Of a stretch of 64,000 nt of DNA, positions 11,500 through 20,245 are shown piece after piece (position 1 is the stretch's first letter; every line of letters starts with the position of its first letter). This DNA comes from Adenophora triphylla var. japonica (Eukaryota; Streptophyta; Magnoliopsida; Asterales; Campanulaceae): the NCBI GenBank assembly GCA_022495995.1, contig JAFEMH010003619.1, positions 1-64,000 of the forward strand, written 5' to 3'. A model generated the notes under the pieces. The model ran no database searches, had not been told where the DNA came from, and saw nothing but the letters and a program-made list of their open reading frames with translations. A program made the translations under genes and the position numbers.

Positions 11500-12990
11500 C
11501 CCGATCATCAAACGCTTCGATCCACATGATGACTACCGCGGAGGAAGAAGATGAAAAGTATTGCGTAGTAGGGCTGCGGAATGGCATGTTAAAATACCCC
11601 GCACCATGTCCTCCGAATCCGTGCAAGCGGTCTCCCTTTGGTTGCTTGTCTCGGAGGACAATGGCCGCCCAAAGCTTTTCACGAAAGGCGGGCCGCTGGT
11701 GCTCTCAGAGCCAAACTTCCTTCTTCAATAGCCTCCTCACGAGCCCGCCTATCATACTCTTCCTGAAAAAAAAATACATTATACACTATGGTAGAAAATA
11801 ATATTTATTTAACTAAATAATTTATAATTTACTAATAGATAATATATAATTTACTAATAGAAAATACTATTAACACTTACATAAAGGGTCCTGATAATAA
11901 GGGTTGACCCATTGTGGCCCCGAGCCATCGCCAGCCTCCGTAGTATGCTGTAGGCGTAAATACAAAGAAGCACCATCGCCTCATCATCTCCGTGTTTCAA
12001 ACGCTTAACATATAAAAAAATTAAAACTTTAAAAAGCCTATTAAATAATAACAATATATGAATCAAATAGAGTATTGCTTAATTTACAAACGGATAATAA
12101 ATGAAGTTTACCATTCTGACCAACTCTCGCCGAAGTTAATTGATCCTCCAGTTGTGCACACTCCCCGCCCCTCTTGTGAGTTCCTATTCTTCTTTGCAAT
12201 TTCGAACTTTTTGAAATTTCTCACCGTTCCAATAGGCTTCCCACTCGCTCCCATGCACTAGCGGAGAAATTAGCCGGAGGCAAACCATCATTCACCACTT
12301 TCTTTTCATGTCGTACACTTTCCCAAAGCATACCGCTTAGCAACCAATTTCTTGAAATCCGCCTCGATTTGAACGTCGGTACACCTGTGGCATGAATATA
12401 TGTGCTACAAAATAGTAAAAAGTAGTTAAATAAACAAGGGAATAATCTACAAACTTTACAAAGGAAAGAGAATTAAGTAATTTTACCAAACCGGCTATAC
12501 CGTATAGCATACACCTCTTTTGATATTGACTTCGGTGGGATAAAATTCCTCAAAATTATACCCGCCGAATAAATCCCCAAACCATCTAGCGGGATCTTGG
12601 CAACCACCATGTATAAAACCTATAAGATATTAATTGAAAAACAATATATCAATATATATACAAATAAAAAGACAATAATAAAATGTAAACATTATATATA
12701 TGACATTTACAATTAAATAATACTTATCGCCACTGGGAGAGATAGATATTTCCATTTTTCCATCCTCATTAATAATTGCGTTCAAGTGAACCCGTCCGGA
12801 TGGTTCACTAACTGGAACACTAGAGCTTACATTACCTTGACTGCTCACATTACCTTGATTGCTCAAATCATCATCACTACGTCCTGAACCGCACGTAGAG
12901 CCCCTCCCCTCCAGCCCTTGGAGAAACAAGACGATGGACAAAACCCGCAACCTTGCCTCTCTTTGAACGATTGCCACCTCGACCCGACAT
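11500..12990 (-). pseudogene. CACTA TNPA-like (plant Ptta/En/Spm-type) protein gene, decayed
   Basis: A minus-strand start at 12990 gives MSGRGGNRSKRGKV, a typical beginning for proteins of plant En/Spm elements. Next come VSEPSGRVHLNAIINEDGK (about 12720-12790), then about 12490-12620 PARWFGDLFGGYNFEEFYP, about 12200-12245 WEAYWNGEKFQK, and about 12130-12190 KKNRNSQEGRGVCTTGGS followed by INFGE. The last block matches the conserved AKKNR...HTGGS stretch of the family. Introns (12630-12720 and others) and frameshifts separate the blocks, and 11500-11770 holds a likely C-terminal Arg/Glu-rich coiled segment. The protein would bind subterminal repeats in an active element; this copy looks inactive. 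Confidence 0.7.
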
Positions 12991-13233
12991 ATCTAAACTA
13001 GTATATTATATATACAAATAAAAACAATATATCAATATATATATAAATAAAAAGACACTTCATTTAGGTTTATTGATATAAAAAGACGAACCCTAATTCA
13101 CACCGGCTTCGCAACATCGAATTTTCAACACAAATTGGTCTCGGTAGCCTCGGTTTAGGTGGATGTGAATAATTTTAAATATTAATATTTAATTCTTTGT
13201 TGTTAAGTATATCATTCTCTAGGGTGAAAGGAC

Positions 13234-13628
13234 AATTCATGTCCATTAGGTTTAGAATTGGGGTCTGGCTTCTATCCCATCCCGAAATATACGTATGAAT
13301 TGCAAATATCACTCTTGTCTACTTGCTTTATAATCGAAAATCAAGCAAATTTAATAGACAATAATGATATTTACAAATCATATAATCGTGCATAATTTTT
13401 ATTCATTACCATAACATGCATAATTTTGATCAATTCATGTCCATTAGGTTTAGAATTGGGGTCGGCTTCTATCCCATCCCGAAATACACGTATGAATTGC
13501 AAATATCACTGTCTACTTGCTTTATAATCGAAAATCAAGCAATTTTAATAGACAATAATGATATTTACAAATCATATAATCGTGCATTAATTTTTATTCA
13601 TTACCATAACATGCATAATTTTGATCAA
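13234..13628. repeat. 197 bp tandem duplication inside the CACTA element
   Basis: Two adjacent copies, each starting CAATTCATGTCCATTAGG (13234 and 13431), run through TATCCCATCCCGAAATA and AATGATATTTACAAATCA to CATGCATAATTTTGATC. They differ by few bases and small indels, so the duplication is recent relative to the rest of the element. Confidence 0.9.
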
Positions 13629-13757
13629 TAAACAAGATGAGAGTCGTTATCATCCACAACAATCAAAACCCTATCTCAGCTTAGACCAAGCAAAGACAGA
13701 CAAACAAGTTCGATTGTTTGAGCAAAAGGATTTTCTGCTTAATATAGGTTTTTCCAT

Positions 13758-14246
13758 CGTTCCTCTCTAAGTGATCTCAAACATCACAGCCATGTTCTTG
13801 TGAGTGCCTGTTACTCTTCACTGGTGGTAGACGGTCACAAGTAAAACAAGGTAACAAGATAAACACCGTGAAGAGAAAACAGAAGCTTCCTCCAATTTTT
13901 CAATCTCAACCTTCCATTTACCCAAGATCCTGATTGCGGAATCTTCCTCATGAGCTTGAAAGCTGGCGGTGTTGCCCTCAATCTCACGGTTGCTTTGCAT
14001 GTTTTGCGAAGCAACCATGAGATTGAGAGCAACACCGCCATCTTTCATGCTCATGAGGAAGATTCTGCAATCGTGATCTTGGGTAAATGGAAGGTGGAGA
14101 TTAAAAAAATTGGAGGAAAGTTCTCGTTTTCTCTTCACCGGTGTTATATCACATCTTGTTTTTACTTGTGACCGTATACCAGAAGAGAAAACAGACATCG
14201 ACAAGAACATGGCCGTGATGTTTCGCATCCTTAGAGAGAAGAGGAC
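13758..14246. repeat. Long inverted repeat carrying a RAD16-type SNF2 helicase fragment
   Basis: Two arms of about 240 bp pair around a centre near 14000 (GCATGTTTTGCGAAGC). The left arm runs from TCCTCTCTAAG through AACATCACAGCCATGTTC, ACGGTCACAAGTAAAACAAG, CTTCCATTTACCCAAGAT to CTCAATCTCACGGTTGC; the right arm is its reverse complement with perhaps 10-15 percent mismatch by eye. Left-arm plus-strand translation gives DPDCGIFLMSLKAGGVALNL then TVALHV; the right arm, read on the minus strand, gives DHDCRIFLMSMKDGGVALNL then MVASQ. This corresponds to a C-terminal helicase motif of RAD16-like SNF2 ATPases (family form about FLMSLKAGGVALNLTVAS). Transcription across it would make a long hairpin RNA. 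It is not a gene for a helicase; only about 30 codons are shared. Confidence 0.85.
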
Positions 14247-14389
14247 AAAGAAACCGGAAAACTCTTATTAAACAAAATTCTTTGCTCAAACTGACAAGAA
14301 CTTATTTGCTCTATCTTTCTTGATCAAAGATGGACGGATTTTGATAGCTGTGTGTGAGAAAGGCTCTCATCTTATTTATATATATACAT

Positions 14390-14445
14390 ATATGTATATT
14401 TTTATTTTTATTTTTATTTTTTATTTTTATTTTTTTTAATTTTTA

Positions 14446-14480
<35 letters not shown>

Positions 14481-14659
14481 TATTATTATTATTATTATTT
14501 TATTATTATTATTATTATTTTATTATTATTTATTATTATTATTATTTTATTATTATTATTATTATTATTTTATTATTATTTATTTTATTTATTTATTTAT
14601 TTTGTTTTTTTTTTGTTTTTTTTATTTTTTATTTATTATTATTATATTTTTTATTATTA

Positions 14660-14698
<39 letters not shown>

Positions 14699-14745
14699 TT
14701 ATTATTATTTATTTTATTTTTTATTTATTTTGTTTTTTTTATAAC
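14390..14745. repeat. TAT/TTA-rich low-complexity block
   Basis: The sequence is mainly (TTA)n with T-rich variants. Predicted Ile/Tyr/Leu/Phe homopolymer-like peptides over it are artefacts. Confidence 0.9.
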
Positions 14746-15775
14746 CGTTTCAAATTCCTTTGTACCAATTTTTTTCTATTTTTTCTTTTAGTCCCTTTGT
14801 ACTCAAAATAAATATTGTTATTTTCATTTTAATTCTTTTCAAAATAAATATTTTATTTTAGAAAAATTAAATGATTTAGTGCAATTTTTCCCGTACAAGC
14901 AAAGCAATGTACAAATTATAAAACATTTTTTTATAAAAACGTTAACTATTTAAATGTGACATTTGTTTTGTAACAGGCAATATTTATCAGCACATTTTTC
15001 TTTTTATATAATCATCATTTAAAATTTGTTAATTCAAACATGACTTTTATTTTTTAAATTAACCGTAATTTATGTTGGGATATAGAGTCTAAACTAACGA
15101 CGAGGAGTATTGTTGGTACGAAAGATTAAGCAAAGTGAAAGTTTGAGCCTCGGAGCCACAAATACTCGAGGTAAAGGAAAAGGAAGTAGAATATATGGAG
15201 GAGCATTTTGGAAGCCATGCGAGCGCATAGACTATGGAAGGCGCTATGCGACCATCCTATCCACGCATAACGATCGAAATGTGCCATGTGCTATGAGCGT
15301 AACCCATTTGCGTGCATATGTGTTGTTTGGAATATTTTACTACATTCATCCTAAAATGAATAATCAGTTATTTTTTCTCAAATTTGCTCTAAAGGAAAAA
15401 TTAAAACCAAAATTCTAACATTTAACCATTAATCTTCACTATTATAACAAAGGTACTATAACCAACAAGCATATACCCTAATCTCACTACAGTTAAAATT
15501 CGAACCATCATCTTCAAACAATTTACATAAAAGACCTACAAATTACATCAACAACATAACCCTACTAGCAATGTAATTGTACCCAACAATGGGAGATTTG
15601 AAAAGCACACAAATACTGAACCCTAATTAGCTTCAACCTCATTTTTCCATCCTCTTAATTTTTTTCAACAATTATACATACACAGTTACCAAATATACTT
15701 TCTTAATTTTTTTCAACAATTATTATACAGAGTTAAGTAATTTTTTTTCAAAATTAGGCAAAGATTTGTAATCAA
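14746..15775. other. CACTA internal non-coding DNA
   Basis: AT-rich, with no recognisable domain. A 102-codon frame at 15110-15418 has no motif I know and lies inside the transposon, so it is not called. Confidence 0.6.
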
Positions 15776-15779
15776 TACT

Positions 15780-15889
15780 TGAGAGAGAGAAATCCAGTGA
15801 GAGAGAGAGAGAGAGAAAGAGAGCTTACCGGCGACGGAGACAACGACGGCGAACGGCGGGCTCGGCGGCAACGGCAAGACTAGGGCGAC

Positions 15890-15932
<43 letters not shown>

Positions 15933-16200
15933 GCGAGAGAGAGAAATCGAGTGAGAGAGAGAAAGGGATCGAGAGAGAGAAAGAGAGCTTACCGGCCGGC
16001 GACGGAGACGGCAACGGCGAACGGCTTCCACAGCGGAGACGGCGTCTGTTCGCGAATTACTGATGAGAGAGAGAGAGAGTGAGAGGGAGAAATCGAGTGA
16101 GAGAGGAATTAAGCGATTGAGAAGAAACTTACCGACGACGGCGACGGCAACGGCGAGGCGCAGGTTCCGTTCGCGAACCGAGAGAGAGAGAGGAGAGGGC
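15780..16200. repeat. GA microsatellites with repeated GGCGACGGAGACGGC motifs
   Basis: Several (GA)n runs alternate with three related GC-rich pieces (CGGCGACGGAGAC at about 15829, 16000 and 16133), suggesting local duplication of a GA-plus-GC unit near the right end of the CACTA element. Confidence 0.8.
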
Positions 16201-16254
16201 GTAAAATGAAGGCGTAATTAAGAAATGGGATTTTTTTCATTATATATAGGGCGT

Positions 16255-16485
16255 ATTTACCGACGGACGTAGCCGCGGCATTACCGACGGACACCGTCCG
16301 TCGATATTACCGACGGACACTGCCCTATTTGCACACCAAGAATTACCGACGGACATTTTTAAATTACCGACGGACTACACGAAATTTTAAAAAAAAAAAT
16401 TCCCGATAAAATGAAATTAATTTCCGTCGGTATTCATTTGTTTTCCGTCGGTAATACCGACGGACTAGGTCCGTCGGTAAATACA
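16255..16485. repeat. CACTA right subterminal repeat region
   Basis: Copies of TTACCGACGGAC and CCGTCGGTA in both orientations, mirroring the left subterminal region of the same element. Confidence 0.85.
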
Positions 16486-16500
16486 CTGTTTCTAGTAGTG

Positions 16501-17053
16501 AGAAGGACTAAGGATGCGTTCTTGGTCTTTGGAGGGATGGAAGATGATCTTGTTGTAAAGGGTTATCACGTATGCAAGCTTCCAAACCGACAAAGATGAT
16601 TTTTGATCACAATTAGGGTTTGTGTTTATGCTTAACGGAGGTGCAATTTGTTGGAAGAGTTACAGAAGAGTGTCATAGCCGATTCTACAACTGGGGCCGA
16701 ATATATAGCGGCATCCGATGCAGCTAAGGAGGCAGTTTGGATCAAGAAGTTCATTAGTGATTTGGAAGTCATTCCAAGTATCACTAATTCGGTAGAACTT
16801 TATTGTGACAACAATGGTGCCATTGCCCAAGCAAAGGAACCAAGTTCACATCAACGATCCAAACATATACTTAGATGTTTCTACCTCATTCGAGAATTCA
16901 TAAAAAGAGGAGACATTAAGATATGCAAAGTATCAACCGACGATAACATAGGGGATCCGCTTAAAAGCCTCTCGCACAAGAAAAGCATGATGGTCATGTT
17001 AGGTCCATGGGTATACGATACATAAGAAATTGGGCCTAGTGCAAGTGGGAGAT
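16501..17053 (+). pseudogene. Copia-C polyprotein, second part (RNase H) and polypurine tract
   Basis: Coding resumes after the CACTA element: RTKDAFLVFGGMEDDLVVKG, then a frame from 16648 with ADSTTGAEYIAASDAAKEA, WIKKFISDL and YCDNNGAIAQAKEPSSHQRS, the RNase H motifs of copia elements. It ends at about 17025. The AGTGGGAGAT run at 17044-17053, directly before the LTR, is the polypurine tract. Frameshifts near 16600-16640 make it non-functional. Confidence 0.9.
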
Positions 17054-18619
17054 TGTTGGTGTTATGCCCTAGGCGTATAACTATTTTGACTCATAGTTAA
17101 TACCGTTATGTAATTGTCTTTACCATTTATAATAGAGAATGTTTATCTTGAATATTATATATTTTTTACATATTTATTATAATATTCTGTGTCCCTAGTT
17201 ATTGTGAATAACTAGTACAAGTTGTAATGGATAATCATGGAGATGATTATGTGCATGGGGATGCACATTACACTTATGGGTGCTTGTTAGATAACAAAGT
17301 ACTGGACTAACCCATCTATGAGATTTATGACATGGTCTATGGTCAAATATGTCATGATTAAATTTCATGATAGTCGTGTCATTGGAATCCTTAGTACCTG
17401 AGATTATCATCGTCTTCCACATGATGAACGTTGTGTTTGATGTAGTCTAACACTATCTTTAATATAATAACAATAAGGGCTATGTTGGCACGACTGAATT
17501 TTTGTAGGGAAGAATGATAAGTCAAGATGGGATTTGTCCCTCATAAAGAGGGATGTCTGCTTGGACCCCTCAATGAATAGTGTTGATGAAATGTGTGGCC
17601 ATACTCAAGAAGATTTGATAGAGATCAAATGCACTTGGATTATCAACATTTTCGGAGTCGAGAAAGAATTGAACAATATAAGTTGACATGGACCATGACT
17701 TATGTTCAATATGACATTGTGTGACAAAGGGATTGTGACAATAATCTATTAAGGAATCAAACTTTGATGTTATATTAATTGGGTGGACATAATGTCTTGC
17801 TAGAAACCACTTATCTTGTGGGAATCGATGTTTCGACTCACTACCAACATAAATATAATTCCTATAGGGTCACACACAAAGAACGGATTGGAAAATGACT
17901 TAAATCTTTGAAAAAAATGAATCGAGTTGCATGGCCGTGCTAGATTAAAGGACACGCCCGTGCAAAGGGGTTGCACGACCGCAGTGTGTTTAATCTCGCA
18001 CGCCAATGCAAGAAAGGCTGGAGCGGCCGTGCAAGTTTATGGACACGCCCGTGCAAACATAAGCGCAAGGCCGTGCTTAGCAAAACAGATCAGCGGATCC
18101 GTTTTGACTTGAATTAGTGTTCTTCTCCCTAAAGGTTAGGGATATTTCTAAAGTATAAATAGCCCCCTTCTCCTGAGCCAAGACACACGAATTTTAGGGT
18201 TTGAAAAACACAAATCTCTTGATTTCGATTACGAATCAAAGATCAAAACACCCTAGATTCAATTTCATATTAGCATTGTTGAAAAGTGTTTCAACAATCG
18301 AGGATCATCTAGCAATCCAACAAGATTCGATCTTGATTCGTTCACGTGTGGATTACCAATAGAGGGTGATTGCCTTATCACCTAAAGCTTGAAGGCCTAG
18401 CATTGTTGATTCTTCACAAGAAAGAACAAGGAAGAAGATCAAAGTTTCGTCTACGACTAAAAGGTGAATTACGAATCATGTACGAAAGACAAATTCACAA
18501 TAAAGGTTAATAAATTTATATTCATAGTTTTAATCTCTTCTTATTAGACGAATTCATGGCTAGGGTTTTGTGAATATTATATAAATCTTTCGCTGCGTAT
18601 GTAACCCCAAAACCCAACA
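17054..18619 (+). mobile_element. 3' LTR of Copia-C
   Basis: Begins TGTTGGTGTTATGCCC after the polypurine tract and ends AACCCCAAAACCCAACA. It is 1566 bp long and homologous to the 1555 bp LTR of Copia-B. A TATA box (AAGTATAAATAGCCCCC) lies at about 18152-18168. Upstream of it sit several GCACG(G/C)CCGTGC-like palindromes (17929-18080). No 5' LTR for this element is present in the window. Confidence 0.92.
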
Positions 18620-18625
18620 ATTACC

Positions 18626-18643
18626 TGCGCCAAATTTGGCGCA
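18626..18643. promoter_or_regulatory. Perfect 18 bp palindrome with two E2F-type half sites
   Basis: TGCGCCAAATTTGGCGCA is fully self-complementary and holds TTTGGCGC on both strands, which fits the E2F consensus TTTSSCGC. It lies immediately after the Copia-C LTR and at the start of the CACTA-like fragment. Function is inferred from the motif only. Confidence 0.55.
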
Positions 18644-18659
18644 TCAAAGAGGCATCATC

Positions 18660-19120
18660 AAATCTAATACAGTAATAAATTGACGACAAGTTTCGTGAAA
18701 ATATGATTGATTAAAAAACTAAACGAATATGAAAGAATAATCCTCTTATATTTGCGGCACTTAACAAAAAATTGCCAAAAATTAGCGACACTTTCTAAAA
18801 AAATTGACAGAAATTAGCGACACTTTTTAAAAAGTGTCGAAAATTTAGCGGCGCTTAATAAAAAGTCTCGGAAACTAGCGGCACTTAATTAAAAAGTTTC
18901 GGAAATTTGCGGCACTTATTTAAAAGTACCGGAAATTTTTTGGCACTTATTAAAAAGTGTTGAAAAATAGCCGACACTTGATTAAAAGTGCCAAAATTAG
19001 CGGCATATTTTTTCAAAAGTGCGGCAAAGTGAATCTTTCACTATTTTTTTCAAAAGGGTATCCAAGTATAGTAACGGAGGGAGTACATAAAAGTGCCGTG
19101 AAAAACCATTTTTGTTGTAG
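18660..19120. mobile_element. CACTA-like end fragment with GCGGCACTT repeats
   Basis: About eight repeats of the type AGCGGCACTTAATAAAAAGTG alternate in this stretch, and it ends AAAAACCATTTTTGTTGTAG, the inverse of CTACAACAAAAATGG, a frequent plant CACTA-type terminus. An embedded GGAGGGAGTA at 19076-19085 is a Stowaway end. The right boundary at 19120 coincides with the sudden loss of EDS1-like coding sequence, so this element probably truncated that gene. Confidence 0.65.
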
Positions 19121-19121
19121 T

Positions 19122-19437
19122 TAAGTACCTCAATAGCAAAAATGGACGCTGATAAAAGTACTGATTCGAATCAAGAAGAAAAAGCTGAATTCAACAATGC
19201 AATATCATTTTTGCTAATTCTCTGCCAAAATGGAAACAAATCAAGATTGATTTTCATCTCTCCAAAAGGATGTTGACTAAACCAATCTTTCACAGACCAT
19301 GATCCAACAAAGGCAAATACCGCTTCTTCTGATGAGCTCTTGCCTATTTCTTCATAGATATATGGATTTTGAGTTGATTTACGAGCTTTCATGGCTAACT
19401 CACAAGCTTTGTGGATAACCTCCTCGCTTAATTCCAT
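19122..19437 (-). pseudogene. EDS1-like N-terminal fragment, truncated
   Basis: A minus-strand start at 19437 gives MELSEEVIHKACELAMKARK, then FAFVGSWSVKDWF and PFGEMKINLDLFPFWQRI, ending at LNSAFSS. In EDS1-type lipase-like immune regulators the N-terminus has the same order: an IFAF..S.S..D.F segment, FGE.K.N...FP, then VNEAFL. After the stop (TGA at 19171-19173) the same frame continues with FESVLLSASIFAIEV, matching the family's next residues, so the stop is a point mutation inside a longer exon. Similarity ends at the CACTA-like boundary near 19121. EDS1 normally exceeds 600 residues and works with PAD4/SAG101 in TIR-NLR immunity; this fragment lacks the Ser-Asp-His lipase-fold centre and the EP domain. 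It is most likely dead, with about 0.8 kb to the divergent kinase gene. Confidence 0.7.
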
Positions 19438-20245
19438 TTCCTTTTAAGATTACTTGAAATTTTATTTTTTTCCGCCCCTGTTTTTTTATGAGCTCGTGCT
19501 AGAGAAGATGGGTTCAAACTATGCAGAAAATGAATAAGAGAGACAAAATAATGGAGGGGTTATTAAATATTATTACCTGCAAAGAAGAAAACATCAGGAA
19601 AAATTAGGAAACTTCATGTAAAATGTTTCACTATACTACTCCTACTAGTCCATCTAAACAAACATTATGAGAGTTGACTAATCAAACTTATATGACACCT
19701 CAAATTCAAATTAAAAAAAAAAAAGGAATTGAATATATATTTCCAAGCACACCTTGAATTTTACAAATCTCGATAGTCAATTTGATAGTTTGCAACAAAA
19801 ATCATGGAGCTGCATGTTAGTATACAATTTATTTTATTTAAAGCCAACTGAATTCGGAAGCACATAAACTTCGCTGACCCACCCATGTTTTGGAAACGGT
19901 CCTAACCATGGTAAGATATGTATGTCACAATGCTAAAATCTATGTGAATTTTAGGGCCTCACCATAGGTGGATCCAAATTTTTTTTTTTTTTTTTTTTTT
20001 TAAAACCAATCTAAAGAATAAAAGGCCGGCATGAAAAGAAGGAAAATAGCTTTTTAAGATATCAATACTCCATGTGCATCTCCCTCCTCTTGGAAAATAC
20101 TTTTAAGTCTTCCATCCATGGCCATCCATATCCTCTGCGTCTACTTTTAACCATTTCTTCTACAGACTCCTTTTAAGACTTTTTATCTCATCAGATTGCT
20201 TGGGGAAAATCTATATATTCTTGAGTAATTTCTTATGAGTCAAAC
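19438..20245. other. Intergenic region between EDS1-like fragment and kinase
   Basis: Contains a poly-T tract at about 19980-20001 and AT-rich DNA. A TATA-like TCTATATATTC at about 20210-20220, 25-35 bp upstream of the kinase start, may be part of its promoter or leader. No other gene is visible. Confidence 0.5.

Larger units (their letters stand above)
10268..16500. mobile_element. Complete 6.2 kb CACTA (En/Spm-type) transposon
   Basis: Both termini are present: CACTACTAGAAACAGG at the left and the inverse CTGTTTCTAGTAGTG at the right, with 3 bp AGA duplications. Subterminal regions (10290-10770 and 16255-16485) are packed with CCGACGG/CCGTCGG words, often paired as inverted repeats. Inside are minus-strand transposase-type remnants (11500-12990), a 197 bp tandem duplication, a 490 bp inverted repeat with a host helicase fragment, a long TAT-rich block and GA-rich stretches. 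The large TNPD-type transposase is absent, so the copy is probably non-autonomous. It is inserted in the RT region of Copia-C. Confidence 0.93.

Noticed and set aside
13818..14228. 136-codon minus-strand frame including a helicase motif as a protein gene
   Set aside because: It reads through both arms of the inverted repeat, so its second half is the antisense of the helicase fragment. Only about 30 codons are helicase-like, with no ATPase motifs.
14354..14811. Hydrophobic 145-codon frame resembling a membrane protein
   Set aside because: Produced by a TAT-rich low-complexity block inside the CACTA element.
15825..16031. Ser/Arg-rich (SR-like) peptide
   Set aside because: Comes from CT/GA microsatellites in the CACTA right part; no RNA-recognition motif.
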